From the NCBI RefSeq assembly GCF_003544815.1, contig NZ_CP032100.1, positions 992,001-1,056,000 of the forward strand: 64,000 nucleotides of DNA, read 5' to 3'. Within the stretch, counting starts at the first letter, position 1; the number at the start of each line of letters is the position of its first letter. The stretch comes from Arcobacter suis CECT 7833. GTDB lineage: Bacteria > Campylobacterota > Campylobacteria > Campylobacterales > Arcobacteraceae. The notes beneath the pieces are model-generated. The model was not told the DNA's origin. It saw nothing but the letters and a program-made list of their open reading frames with translations, and made no database searches. This document shows positions 1 to 9,697 of the stretch, in pieces. The translations under genes were made by a program, and so were the position numbers.

Positions 1-587
1 TTATAGTGATATTTTTTTGCAATGTCATTATCTAATATAGAATTTTTTGTGTTTATATCTGATATATCAGACATATTGTAATACATCAAAACTCCATAAT
101 CAACAGGAGGAATTCCTGTTTTTATATAATATTTTATTTGATGAAGTCGAATAGTTGCACTTAAAGTTTTGTTTAGTTTTACTTTTAAATCTTCAAGAAG
201 TTTAAAATAGTTTGACTGAGTACTACTTGACCAATCACAATCTATTTGTAACTCTTCAAAACTTAAATTAGTGGCTTTTAGGTTTCTGATAATTTGATTA
301 CTAATAATCGAATAATCTACATTTTTCATAGTATCGTTTGTGATATAAACAACAGGAACAAAAATATCATTTGGTTTTGTTTGAAAAATGGTGTTTATAA
401 CTTCAATTTTTGAAGAGTAAGAAATATCTAAAACTTTTATATAAATTTTTTGTTTTATCTCTTTTTGATTATAACTATTTTCCCAATGATAAAAAGATAT
501 GTTTATTGGTTCTTCTTTTTTATTTTGAATAAAAATAAAACTAACAATCAAAAATACAGCACTTAATAATAGTAAAACTATTTTCAT
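1..587 (-). CDS. Unknown exported or membrane-anchored protein, C-terminus cut by window edge
   Basis: About 195 residues are visible and the frame stays open to the window edge. The start at 587 follows AAGGATTTTT on the minus strand. Residues 3-21 are strongly hydrophobic, so this is a signal anchor or signal peptide and the rest should face the periplasm. Recognisable stretches are FYHWENSY near residue 32, IDCDWSSS, LSATIRLHQIKYY and GVLMYYNM. Together these resemble a TIM-barrel, glycosidase-like family of unknown function (DUF3142-like). That family match is from memory and tentative; no catalytic function is claimed. It lies 9 bases downstream of the helicase gene on the same strand and may be co-transcribed with it. 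Confidence 0.6.
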   Translation of the reverse strand, partial: MKIVLLLLSAVFLIVSFIFIQNKKEEPINISFYHWENSYNQKEIKQKIYIKVLDISYSSKIEVINTIFQTKPNDIFVPVVYITNDTMKNVDYSIISNQIIRNLKATNLSFEELQIDCDWSSSTQSNYFKLLEDLKVKLNKTLSATIRLHQIKYYIKTGIPPVDYGVLMYYNMSDISDINTKNSILDNDIAKKYHY

Positions 588-596
588 AAAAATCCT

Positions 597-2222
597 TTAA
601 AATGCGTTTATTTTATTTGCTCTATTATTTTTCAACCACTCTTCTTGCAGTTCTTTACTCTTTTTATTATCTGCTCGTTTGCTTATAAATCTTGATCTCA
701 CATGAGTCGTTGTTTCATCATTTTCATTGTAAGTATATGTTAGATTTAAATCTGCTAGTTGTATGGCATTTTTGGCTCTTGTAGCTGCTACATAATAGAT
801 ATTTAACTCTTCGTTTATTCTTAGATATGAGAGTTTATTTTTTGTATTTACTATCTCTTTTTTTGAGATAAAATCATCAGCCATTAATACTTGCTCATAT
901 TCTAAACCCTTTGATTTATGAGTAGTTGTAAAGATAATATCAGCTTGATTTTTATCAGTTACTAAAAACTCTTTTATTTTTTTATTTATCTCAAAAATAT
1001 TATCTCCATAAGTATTGATAAACTTGATAATATTTAAATAATCTTGATTTTTTGTATCTTTTGCAAACTGTTCAAGCTCACTTATTGTTTCAAAATCTTT
1101 TATTTCATCTATTGTGATTTTGTCATTTTTTTTCTGTTTTAGATAAAAAATAGAATAAACAGTTTGGTTCATAAATGAATAAGAGTTATAACCACCCTCA
1201 AAATAAACCTTTTTTTTATCGTGAATAAAATAGACTAATTGTTGAATCAGTCCAAAAGTACTTCGAGCAATCACACAAAACTGTTTAGAAAAATCTATAT
1301 GATTTTTCCCTATCAAAGTTGTTTTCTCTAAACCTGAAATTTTAAGAGGTTTTGAGGAGTTTATTTCATATAAACTATTTAGATTATTTTGTAAAACTTT
1401 GGCATAGTTATCTCCAAATCTAAAACTTTGTGTTAAGTCATACGAGGGTAAATCTATTTTATTTAAGGCATTTGTAGCAAATCTAAAGGTATAAATTTGT
1501 TGAAATGAATCCCCAACATAAATTCGTCTACAACTTTGATTTTCAACAATTCCAATCATTACATCACTTATATCTTGAGCTTCATCAACCAAAATTAAAT
1601 CATAAGGAAGATTTGCCGATACTTTTTTATTTAGATAAAACATTTTTAGATAAAAATCGTGAGTTGCATCAATGATTTTGTTTTTCATGGCACTTAAAAT
1701 TGTTTTTAGATGCTCAATCACTCGTTTTTCATTTTTGTTTATTAGTTCAAGTATTTTTGCACCTAGTTCTGATTGTTTTTTATATGATTCTATTAGTTTT
1801 GAATCAAGGGCGATTAAAGAAGAGTTACAATAAAAATTTACTAAATCTTTTATTAAAGCCACATATTCAGGAATTGGATAATAAGCCTTTTGATTTACTA
1901 TTAATTCATGGTTTATTATCACATTTTCTATAACTTGATTTTTTAAATCATGGGCAAGATTGTAGTTATATGCTTCAATTTTATTATAAGCCAATGAATG
2001 AATGGTGCTTATGTGCATAAAAGGTAAATTGTACTCTTTTAATTTTTCTTGCAGTGAAGTTTGCAAAGATTTATTATATGCTAGATATAAAATTTTTAGG
2101 TGAGAATTCTTTTTTGCATATTCAAGAAGTGTGGTTGTTTTTCCACTTCCAGCAACGGCATTAATTTTAAATGAGAATTTATCACTATTGATTATTTCTT
2201 CTTGCTCTTTGGTTAATATCAT
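597..2222 (-). CDS. UvrD/Rep-family superfamily 1 DNA helicase
   Basis: ATP-dependent 3'-5' DNA helicase of the UvrD/Rep type, probably cytoplasmic and involved in DNA repair or clearing replication obstacles. Visible motifs are Walker A AVAGSGKTT (Lys28), motif II VDEAQD near residue 212, motif III GDSFQQIYTFR near 236, motif V THKSKGLEYE near 430 and motif VI YVAATRAKNA near 475. At 541 residues it is shorter than UvrD or Rep (about 700), so the accessory 1B/2B insertions are reduced, as in small stand-alone UvrD-like helicases. The ATG at 2222 opens directly on MILTKEQEEII, the usual Q-motif region. Substrate and partners cannot be told from the sequence. Confidence 0.88.
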   Translation of the reverse strand: MILTKEQEEIINSDKFSFKINAVAGSGKTTTLLEYAKKNSHLKILYLAYNKSLQTSLQEKLKEYNLPFMHISTIHSLAYNKIEAYNYNLAHDLKNQVIENVIINHELIVNQKAYYPIPEYVALIKDLVNFYCNSSLIALDSKLIESYKKQSELGAKILELINKNEKRVIEHLKTILSAMKNKIIDATHDFYLKMFYLNKKVSANLPYDLILVDEAQDISDVMIGIVENQSCRRIYVGDSFQQIYTFRFATNALNKIDLPSYDLTQSFRFGDNYAKVLQNNLNSLYEINSSKPLKISGLEKTTLIGKNHIDFSKQFCVIARSTFGLIQQLVYFIHDKKKVYFEGGYNSYSFMNQTVYSIFYLKQKKNDKITIDEIKDFETISELEQFAKDTKNQDYLNIIKFINTYGDNIFEINKKIKEFLVTDKNQADIIFTTTHKSKGLEYEQVLMADDFISKKEIVNTKNKLSYLRINEELNIYYVAATRAKNAIQLADLNLTYTYNENDETTTHVRSRFISKRADNKKSKELQEEWLKNNRANKINAF

Positions 2223-2359
2223 ATTGGAATTGTAGCATTACAGACTAAATTATCAATAAAAAAATCTAAAATTATTTAAAACTCAGATTACTCAAATTTT
2301 AAGGATAATATCCTCAGATTCTTATGATAAAATAATTATAATTAAAATAGGAGAGAATT

Positions 2360-4387
2360 ATGAGTTTAAGAAATAAAATTTTTATGGCATTTACAATACT
2401 TGTACTAATATCGATTTCATCAAGTATTATTATTTCATACAATATATCAAGTATGAAATCAAATGTAAAAGAATTATCAGATGTTTATTTTGAAGGAATT
2501 ACATCTTTACTCGAAGGTGATAGGGATTCTTATCAATCAAATTTAGCATTAACTCAAATTATGAGTTTAAATGATAATGAGAAAATAAATAAGCTAATTA
2601 CAAAAGGTGTAAGTGATAATATAGCACAAGTAAAAGAGAGATTTGATGCCTTTAAATCAAATTTAGCAGATGATTTATCAAAAGATAAAAGTAAATTTGA
2701 TGAATTTGAAAAATATTATTCTTTAACAAAAGAGAATACTCAAAAAATAATTGAGTTTGTAAATGTACAAAATATCGTAGGTGCTAGAGATTTCTATTTT
2801 AATACTTATCTAAAAGATTATGCATCAATGAGAAATGTAATTGATTATTTCACAGATGAAACTTATAAAATTATTGATGAAAATAAAGCCCAAACTAATG
2901 ATTTAATAGAGTTATCTTTAAGTATATTTTTAATAATTTCTATATTAACAGTATTCATAACAGTTGTTTTTTCATATTTACTTGGAAAAAATATTAACAA
3001 CTCTATTAAAAAATTACAAGATGGTTTATTAGGATTTTTTGATTTCTTAAACAAACAAACAAAAGATGTTGCTTTGCTGGATACAAGTTCAAATGATGAA
3101 ATTAGTCAAATAGCACAAGTTGTAAATATAAATATTGAAAAAACTAGAAAACTAATAAATCAAGATGAACAGTTGATTACAGATGTTAAAAAAGTTGTTG
3201 AAGTTGTAAAAACTGGTAATTTAAGTATTAAAGTAAATGCTAATACTGAAAATGAGTCACTAGAAGAGTTAAAAATAATTTTTAATGAAATGTTGAAAGT
3301 TATAGCTGAAAAAGTTTCTACTGATATAAATAAAATAGAAAATGCTTTAAAACAGTTCCAAACTCTAAATTTTGCATATAGAATTCCAGAAGCGACAGGA
3401 CAAACAGCAATAGGTTTAAACTCTTTAGCAAAAGTTATAAGTGATATGTTGGTTTTAAATAAATCAAATGGATTATCACTTCAAGATAGTGCAGATTACC
3501 TTTTATCAAATGTAGATAAATTAAGTAGAGCTTCAACTCAAGCAGCAGCAAGTATTGAAGAAACAGCAGCAGCTTTAGAAGAAATCACAGGTAATATGTC
3601 AAGTAATACTCACAACGTAACGCAAATGGTTTCTTATGCAAATGAGCTTACAAATTCTGCAAATGAAGGTCAAAAACTAGCAAGTGAAACTACAGTTTCA
3701 ATGGATGAAATAAATATGCAAGTAAACGCTATAAATGAAGCAATTACAGTAATTGATCAAATAGCATTCCAAACAAATATTTTATCTTTAAATGCAGCTG
3801 TTGAAGCAGCAACTGCAGGAGAAGCAGGGCGAGGATTTGCAGTGGTTGCAGCAGAAGTGCGAAACCTAGCTTCAAGAAGTGCAGAGGCTGCACGTGAGAT
3901 AAAAACATTGGTTGAAAATGCTACAAATAAAGCAAATAATGGTAAAAATATAGCTGATAAAATGATTAGTGGATATGGTGGATTAACTGATAATATAACT
4001 AAAACTATGCAATTAATAAAAGGTGTAGAAATAGCTATAAAAGAGCAACAACAAGGAATAGAACAAATTAATAATGCAATTAATTCACTAGATCAACAAA
4101 CTCAAGCAAATGCAATGGTTGCCGCTCAAACTAAAGATATTGCAAATCAAACACAAAGCATTGCTTTGACTATTGTTGCTGATGCTGATGAAAAAGAGTT
4201 TGAAGGCAAACATAATGTAAAAGTAAAGAAATATGATGGAAATGTTGTTGTACAACAAACCACAATTTCAAAATCACAACCTAAAAAAGCTGAATCAAAT
4301 GTAAGTGTAAAAATTGACTCAAAAAAAGAAGTTAAAAAAGATATTACATCTAATACGAAAGACAATGACGAATGGGAGAGTTTTTAA
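2360..4387 (+). CDS. Methyl-accepting chemotaxis protein
   Basis: Transmembrane chemoreceptor of 675 residues. Membrane segments lie at about residues 7-29 and 185-210 and enclose a periplasmic helical sensor of about 155 residues. A HAMP-like linker follows, then a long cytoplasmic coiled coil with the conserved hairpin tip ([20 protein letters not shown], then [18 protein letters not shown]). The last five residues, EWESF, look like the C-terminal pentapeptide that docks CheR/CheB in other receptors. The ligand is unknown. RBS AGGAGAG precedes the ATG. It stands alone between the helicase and selB and is convergent with selB, with only 13 bases between the stop codons. Confidence 0.93.
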   Translation: MSLRNKIFMAFTILVLISISSSIIISYNISSMKSNVKELSDVYFEGITSLLEGDRDSYQSNLALTQIMSLNDNEKINKLITKGVSDNIAQVKERFDAFKSNLADDLSKDKSKFDEFEKYYSLTKENTQKIIEFVNVQNIVGARDFYFNTYLKDYASMRNVIDYFTDETYKIIDENKAQTNDLIELSLSIFLIISILTVFITVVFSYLLGKNINNSIKKLQDGLLGFFDFLNKQTKDVALLDTSSNDEISQIAQVVNINIEKTRKLINQDEQLITDVKKVVEVVKTGNLSIKVNANTENESLEELKIIFNEMLKVIAEKVSTDINKIENALKQFQTLNFAYRIPEATGQTAIGLNSLAKVISDMLVLNKSNGLSLQDSADYLLSNVDKLSRASTQAAASIEETAAALEEITGNMSSNTHNVTQMVSYANELTNSANEGQKLASETTVSMDEINMQVNAINEAITVIDQIAFQTNILSLNAAVEAATAGEAGRGFAVVAAEVRNLASRSAEAAREIKTLVENATNKANNGKNIADKMISGYGGLTDNITKTMQLIKGVEIAIKEQQQGIEQINNAINSLDQQTQANAMVAAQTKDIANQTQSIALTIVADADEKEFEGKHNVKVKKYDGNVVVQQTTISKSQPKKAESNVSVKIDSKKEVKKDITSNTKDNDEWESF

Positions 4388-4400
4388 ACTCTGCCCAAAG

Positions 4401-6230
4401 TTAAACAAATAATCGTTTATCTTCAACTTTTTTTATATCTGAATAGTTATCTAAATAATCAAGATAAGTAATCAGATATTTTCTACTTAAATCAAATCTT
4501 TCTTTAAAGTTCGAAATACTAATAAATCCATCATTTTTTATTATTTCTCTCATAGTTTTTACTATTTTATTTAAACTTTCAAAATGAATAAATAAATTGT
4601 GTTGTAGTCTAATTACTTGTTTTTTTGAGGTTAATGATTTCAAAATATCATCACCTAATTTTCTATCAAGATCTAAATCATCATAGATATTATATGGAGC
4701 TGTTGGAGTTATATCTTCATCTTTTAATCTTTGTAAAACAATGATTTCTAAATCTTTTGCAAAATCTTCTTTGATATTAGCATTTTTATATAAAGATACA
4801 TCTCTAATTAAAAAATTCTCAATCTCTAATTCATCAAGTGCTAGTTGTATAAATGCACTACTTGCCCATTTTAATCGTAAGTTTATAGAAGCATTTGAAA
4901 GTAGGGCATAGTGATTTTTTGTGTAAATATCTTTTATAAAATCTTTTATAAAATCTTTTGTTGAAAATGGATAAATAATTAATTCTTTTTCATCTACAAA
5001 AACATTTTGTAGATTTTTTGCAAAGTTTATAGCTTCATCATGTGAAAGGGCAAATCTTTGAGTCGAAGAGATAATTCCTAAACCTTTTTTATGGGCTTCT
5101 AAAAGTTCTTCATATGCACTCCCAAAATCTTTTTTATCCAATGCTTCCAATAATTTTCTTTTTTGATTTTTTTTCATTGGATCAATAACAGGATTTAAAA
5201 TTTTCCCACCACAAATAGTTTCATTTGCATTTCTAAGTATTATTTTTTCGCCAAAAATTGTATATAGATTTTCATTGGCTTTTAAAGTTGCAAATCCTTC
5301 TTCAAGATTTGTTATACAATCAAAAAGTAAAACTTTTACTTCTACTTTTTTTGCTCCTACAAATAAAGTGTAGGTTTGATTGTGATTTAGTTTTTTCCCT
5401 TTTAGGCATTTAAAAGATATATCTATTCCATCAAATCCTCTAATATGACCTTTTTTTGTGATTAAATCACCTTTATTTATTTGAGATATATTCACACCTT
5501 GCAGATTTAAAGCAGCTCTTGAAGAGATATTTGCTTCAAGGGCATTTTGGTTGTGAACTTGAATATTTTTTATTTTTGTCTCTTTTTGATTTTGACAAAT
5601 AAAAACTTTTTCATCTAAATCACATTTTTTTCCAAGAACAGTTCCCGTTACAACAGTACCAATTCCTTTTGGAGAGAAAACTCTATCAACATAAAATCTA
5701 AAAAAGTTTTCTTCTTCTTTTGTACTATTATTTATAGAAAAAAGTTGATTTTTTAGTTTATTTATAGAATTTTCATCATAAATTGAAACTTCACTTATAA
5801 ACTTTATTTCAAAATCAAAATTTCCTAAAAATTCTAGAATTTCTTCTTTTTTTAATTCTAATTCTTCAATTGTTACTAAATCTTTTTTTGTTAGAACTAC
5901 AATAATTTCTTTTAATCCCAAAAGATTAATAATCTCAATATGTTCAACAGTTTGAGGTTTTATTCCCTCAGCAGCACTAATAACAAGCATCACATAATCA
6001 AATCCAAAAGCACCAGCAATCATGTATTTTACAAGTTTTTCATGTCCTGGAACATCAATAAAAGCAATATTTTGTTGACCTTTACTCATATTTGAAAAAG
6101 ATAAATCTATAGTTATTCCACGCTGTTTTTCTTCATTTGTAGTATCACCCTCAAAACCATTTAAAGCATGAATTAAAGCAGTTTTTCCATGGTCAATATG
6201 ACCTGCTGTTCCTATTATGATATTTGACAT
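4401..6230 (-). CDS. selB: Selenocysteine-specific elongation factor SelB
   Basis: GTPase that brings Sec-tRNA(Sec) to UGA codons followed by a SECIS hairpin. The G-domain motifs are clear: GHIDHGKTALI (residues 9-19), RGITIDLSF (about 38-46), DVPGHEK (about 59-65) and TKKDL (about 113). EF-Tu-like barrel domains follow, and the C-terminal third contains the winged-helix repeats that bind the SECIS RNA. At 609 residues it is full length for a bacterial SelB. Its ATG overlaps the selA stop by one base (TAATG), so selA and selB are translationally coupled. The nearby in-frame TGA codons in selD and fdhA are its expected targets. Confidence 0.97.
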   Translation of the reverse strand: MSNIIIGTAGHIDHGKTALIHALNGFEGDTTNEEKQRGITIDLSFSNMSKGQQNIAFIDVPGHEKLVKYMIAGAFGFDYVMLVISAAEGIKPQTVEHIEIINLLGLKEIIVVLTKKDLVTIEELELKKEEILEFLGNFDFEIKFISEVSIYDENSINKLKNQLFSINNSTKEEENFFRFYVDRVFSPKGIGTVVTGTVLGKKCDLDEKVFICQNQKETKIKNIQVHNQNALEANISSRAALNLQGVNISQINKGDLITKKGHIRGFDGIDISFKCLKGKKLNHNQTYTLFVGAKKVEVKVLLFDCITNLEEGFATLKANENLYTIFGEKIILRNANETICGGKILNPVIDPMKKNQKRKLLEALDKKDFGSAYEELLEAHKKGLGIISSTQRFALSHDEAINFAKNLQNVFVDEKELIIYPFSTKDFIKDFIKDIYTKNHYALLSNASINLRLKWASSAFIQLALDELEIENFLIRDVSLYKNANIKEDFAKDLEIIVLQRLKDEDITPTAPYNIYDDLDLDRKLGDDILKSLTSKKQVIRLQHNLFIHFESLNKIVKTMREIIKNDGFISISNFKERFDLSRKYLITYLDYLDNYSDIKKVEDKRLFV

Positions 6231-7585
6231 TAGTTTACACTTTCAAATATTTTTTTCAAGATATCAGCTATTTTTTCAATTTCATTTTCTTGTATAGTTC
6301 TAAAATCAAGAAGAATTTTTTCATTTTCTATTCTTGCTATTAGATTATTTTTTCTTAAAAGTTTTTCTATCTGATTTGGTTTGTACTTTTTATGTTCTAT
6401 TGTTAGTGCAATTGATGGAATTTTTTTATTTGGAGTAGTTCCTCCTCCAATTAAAGTTTGAGTTTTTATAACTTCACAAATACAAATATTTGCTACTTTT
6501 TCTAAAAGTTTAGAGGCTCTTTGTTCTAAAGTTTCTATTTTTGTATAAAGCATTTTTAAAGTAGGAATTTCATCAAGCTCATTTTTTAAATATGAATTTA
6601 GCGTATCTTCTAAAATACTAAGAGTTATTTTATCAACCCTTAACATTCTTAATAGTTGATTTTTTTTGATTTTTTCAATTAACTCTTTTTTTCCTATGAT
6701 AATTCCTGCTTGTACGCTTCCTAGAAGTTTATCTCCTGAAAAACTAAGAAGTGAAGGTTTATATTTCATGATTTCTAAAATAGAAGGTTCATTTGAAGAT
6801 AAATTAAAAGGTAAATCAATAATATGACCACTTCCCATATCATAGTAATCAATTATGTTGTTTTCTTTTGCCACTTTTACAATCTCTTCAAAATCAACTT
6901 CACTAGTAAATCCTTCAATTGAATAGTTTGATTTATGAACTTTCATAAGCATAGATGTTTTTTCATCTATAGCATTTTCATAATCTCTTAAATGAGTTTT
7001 ATTTGTAGTTCCAATCTCTTTTAATATAGCACCACTTTGGCTCATAACTTCAGGAACTCTAAAACTTCCACCAATTTCTACGAGTTCACCACGACTAACT
7101 ATTACTTCTTTATTTTTTGCAAAAGTATTTAAAATCAAAAAAACAGCACTTGCATTGTTATTTACTACAATAGCATCTTCGCAGTCTGTTAAATTTTGAA
7201 GAGTTTTTACAATGTGTGAGTATCTTTCTCCTCTTTTCCCTTCATTTAAGTCATATTCTAAGTTATTGTAAGAAGTTGCTATTTGAATAGCTTTTTCTAA
7301 ACTTTTTTTATTTATTAAACTTCTTCCAAAATTTGTATGCACAATAATTCCTGTTGCATTTATCAAAGTTTGTAAAGATGGAGTTGTGATTATTTCATAC
7401 TCTTTTAAAACATTTGAAACTAAGATATTTTCATCAATATTTTGAATTCTATTATTTAATATATCTTCTCGTAAATTTCCTATAATTTTTTTTGATATCT
7501 TAGTTATTAAACTTGTAGATAATCCTTCAAAAGCTTTGTGTGTGATAAACTTATCAACCTTTGGGATGGATTTTAGTAAAATCAT
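6230..7585 (-). CDS. selA: L-seryl-tRNA(Sec) selenium transferase SelA
   Basis: PLP enzyme that converts Ser-tRNA(Sec) to Sec-tRNA(Sec) using selenophosphate. The PLP-binding lysine lies in SFSGDKLLGSVQAG, and the N-terminal region has the typical INATGIIVHTNFGRS stretch. The frame is open further upstream to 7747, but those extra 54 codons are only the antisense of the tRNA-Sec gene. The ATG at 7585 is preceded by GAAAGGG at good spacing and gives 451 residues, the usual family length. It is followed by selB with a one-base overlap and is convergent with selC. Confidence 0.96.
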   Translation of the reverse strand: MILLKSIPKVDKFITHKAFEGLSTSLITKISKKIIGNLREDILNNRIQNIDENILVSNVLKEYEIITTPSLQTLINATGIIVHTNFGRSLINKKSLEKAIQIATSYNNLEYDLNEGKRGERYSHIVKTLQNLTDCEDAIVVNNNASAVFLILNTFAKNKEVIVSRGELVEIGGSFRVPEVMSQSGAILKEIGTTNKTHLRDYENAIDEKTSMLMKVHKSNYSIEGFTSEVDFEEIVKVAKENNIIDYYDMGSGHIIDLPFNLSSNEPSILEIMKYKPSLLSFSGDKLLGSVQAGIIIGKKELIEKIKKNQLLRMLRVDKITLSILEDTLNSYLKNELDEIPTLKMLYTKIETLEQRASKLLEKVANICICEVIKTQTLIGGGTTPNKKIPSIALTIEHKKYKPNQIEKLLRKNNLIARIENEKILLDFRTIQENEIEKIADILKKIFESVN

Positions 7586-7645
7586 TTTTACCCTTTCAGA
7601 TGTTTTTAAAATTGTTTGCTGTAGTATTTCTTTCTTACAAAAAAG

Positions 7646-7746
7646 TGGGAGACAAGTGTACCTGGTGGGCACCACAGGCTTCAACCCTGATTGACGGTTT
7701 ATGTGTAATACGCCGTGGGAGGTTCGATTCCTTCGTCTTCTCGCCA
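7646..7746 (+). tRNA. selC: tRNA-Sec (anticodon TCA)
   Basis: About 100 nt with the features of a bacterial selenocysteine tRNA. The anticodon loop CTTCAAC (7679-7685) carries TCA at 7681-7683 and is flanked by CAGG/CCTG. The T arm has stem GGAGG/CCTTC around TTCGATT (7718-7734). A long extra arm occupies about 7690-7716, and the 3' end is GCCA (7743-7746). The acceptor stem pairs 7647-7653 (GGGAGAC) with 7735-7741 (GTCTTCT), including two G-T wobbles. The outermost position (T7646 against C7742) does not pair, so the exact 5' end is uncertain by one base. This gene explains the false N-terminal extension of selA on the opposite strand. Confidence 0.93.
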
Positions 7747-7940
7747 CTTAAAAATCAAAAAATTATATCTTATTTCTAATACTACAAAGCTTAATTTAGG
7801 TAAAAAAGATTTTACTAAATTATCTTTTTGATTTAAAATAAATTATAAAAAATAATTTTGTTATAATAAGAAGTTTTTTAATGATTATATTTTGATAAAT
7901 AAAATAAATACAATTAAAGATTTAAATTTGAGGGAAAAAA

Positions 7941-8396
7941 ATGAAAAAAATAATTTTAACTTTAATAGTTATTGTCGGCTTATTTGGAGCTATAGTTTTA
8001 ATAAATAAATCTTCAATTCCAATAACTACTAATAATTCAAAACAAATTGTTCAAGAAATTGACAAAAAAGAACCTAAAACTGATTTTGAGACTTTAAAAG
8101 AGTCAGCTTCAAAAGGTGATGCAAAAGCTCAAAATGAATTAGGTAATATGTATGCAAATGGTTCTGCTGATGCTCAATCTGATAATGAAGCTTTAATATG
8201 GTTTGAAAAATCAGCAAATCAAGGCTATGCAGAAGCTCAATATAATCTTGGAACAATGTATCAAAATGCTATTGGAGTTGATCAAGATTTTAAAAAAGCG
8301 GTTAAATATTATAAATTAGCAGCAAACCAAGGACACCGTGAAGCCAAAGATAATCTTGAAGCTTTATGTCAAGAAGATTCATCTCTTTGTAAATAA
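7941..8396 (+). CDS. Sel1-like repeat protein with N-terminal membrane segment
   Basis: A 151-residue protein with an N-terminal hydrophobic segment (residues 3-22, a signal peptide or anchor). Two clear Sel1-like repeats follow: AKAQNELGNMYANG near residue 60, and AEAQYNLGTMYQNAIGV near 95 continuing into AVKYYKLAANQGHREAK. Such repeats form TPR-like helical pairs used for protein-protein contacts, so a periplasmic scaffold role is likely but the partner is unknown. The name Sel1 has nothing to do with selenium; its position between selC and selD appears incidental. RBS GAGGG precedes the ATG. Confidence 0.85.
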   Translation: MKKIILTLIVIVGLFGAIVLINKSSIPITTNNSKQIVQEIDKKEPKTDFETLKESASKGDAKAQNELGNMYANGSADAQSDNEALIWFEKSANQGYAEAQYNLGTMYQNAIGVDQDFKKAVKYYKLAANQGHREAKDNLEALCQEDSSLCK

Positions 8397-8400
8397 TATT

Positions 8401-8428
8401 AGGAAAAAGTTTTATCTTTTTCCTTTTT
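8401..8428. terminator. Bidirectional rho-independent terminator
   Basis: AGGAAAAAG (8401-8409), loop TTTTAT, CTTTTTCCT (8416-8424), then a T run. It sits four bases after the Sel1-repeat stop and touches the selD stop, so it can serve both convergent genes. Confidence 0.8.
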
Positions 8429-9464
8429 AATGAATGATTATTGGAGTTATACCTCTTGGAATTACATTTCCAATAATACTTGCATATCCAAATGATAATT
8501 CTTCTATTTCTTTTACATATTCAATAGCATCTTTTTCATCCATGGCAATTAGTAAACCACCTGATGTTTGTGCATCACAAAGTAGTGTTTTGCACTGCAT
8601 TGAAAGATTAGGCATATATGTGATTTTATCTTCCACATATTTGATATTTCTTTTTGTGCCACCAGGAACTATATCATTATTTGCTAATTCTATTGCTTCA
8701 TAAACTATTGGTACAGAACTACAATTTATACTAAAAGTTACAAGTTCATTTGTACACTCTAAAGCATGTCCCATAAGTCCAAACCCTGTGATATCTGTAC
8801 AAGAACTTACATCATATTTTCTCATTATTTTTGATGGTAAGTAGTTTAAACTTGCCATTATTTTTGCACAATCTTTGATGATATTTAAAGGCAATAAATC
8901 TCTTTTTATTGCCGTTGATAAAATTCCCATCCCAAGAGGTTTCGTCAAAACTAAAACATGCCCAATTTTTGGTCTATTATTTCTTATTATTTTATCTGGA
9001 TGAATCATTCCAGTTACTGATAATCCATAATACATTTCAGGAGATTCAATAGTATGACCACCTAATAAAACTCCACCACACTCTTTGATTTTTTCATTTC
9101 CACCATTTAAAATCAGACCTAAAGCCTCTTTTGATATATTTTTTTTATCAAAACCTAGTATATTCATGGCTGTTTTAACATCAGCTCCCATAGCAAAAAC
9201 ATCACTTAATGCATTTGCAGCAGCTATTTGTCCATAAACATACGGATCATCAACAACAGGTGTAATAAAATCAAGTGTTTGAACTATTGCTTGGTCTTCA
9301 TTTATTTGATAAACACTAGCATCTTCACTTGTATCAAAACCTACTAAAATTCTTTCATCGCTTGGAGTCAAACCGCAAATAGTTTGTTTAAGATCACCCG
9401 GACCCATTTTTGCAGCTCAACCAGCAGCTTGAACGAATTTTGTTAGTTTATATTCATTATTCAT
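8427..9464 (-). CDS. selD: Selenide, water dikinase SelD, itself a selenoprotein (Sec16)
   Basis: Makes selenophosphate, the selenium donor for SelA, from selenide and ATP. A plain stop-to-stop reading starts at 9407, but the real gene starts at ATG 9464 behind AAGGA. It reads MNNEYKLTKFVQAAG, then an in-frame TGA (9417-9419), then AAKMGPGDL. The TGA occupies the catalytic Cys/Sec position of the family, so residue 16 is selenocysteine. Full length is 345 residues, normal for SelD. Glycine- and aspartate-rich ATP motifs (GFDTSEDASVY, GHTIESPE, TDITGFGLMGH) are present. Decoding depends on selA, selB and selC just downstream, a self-dependent loop known from other SelD selenoproteins. Confidence 0.95.
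9391..9405 (-). promoter_or_regulatory. Candidate SECIS hairpin in selD
   Basis: On the selD strand, 11 bases after the TGA, GGGTC (9405-9401) and GATCT (9395-9391) pair (with two G-U pairs) around the 5-nt loop CGGGT. Bacterial SECIS elements lie at this distance and expose G and U residues in the loop for SelB. The stem is short, so this is plausible rather than proven. Confidence 0.6.
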
Positions 9465-9697
9465 AAAACTAATCCTTGCAATATTGCAATTTTTTGGATT
9501 TGATTATATCGATAATTTTATTAAAATAGAGTTTAAAATAAGTAAATTATTTTTTACTTTTTAAGCGTTTGTTTATAAATGATATATTAAGATTTGACAA
9601 ATTTAGTTCAAGACCATAGGTTATGGTTTGACATAAAGATAGCTAATACTTTCTTTATCTCTTAATAGAACAAAAAACTATTAGAGGTTTTATTCCC
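9465..9697. other. Intergenic region between divergent selD and the transglutaminase gene
   Basis: No gene is seen. It holds the selD RBS, an AT palindrome-like stretch GTAAATTATTTTTTAC (9542-9557) similar to sites near fdh, and a perfect 6-bp inverted repeat ACCATA-GGT-TATGGT (about 9612-9626). The latter is a candidate operator for the downstream operon. Confidence 0.4.

Noticed and set aside
4147-4365. Antisense ORF of 72 residues at the chemoreceptor end
   Set aside because: Shadow frame of low complexity.
7586-7747. N-terminal extension of selA (starting with an Arg-rich stretch)
   Set aside because: It is the antisense of the tRNA-Sec gene, and a good RBS supports the ATG at 7585.
9417-9419. 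Stop codon upstream of selD as the gene's true start boundary
   Set aside because: Continuous SelD sequence and RBS lie upstream, and the TGA is at the catalytic Sec site.
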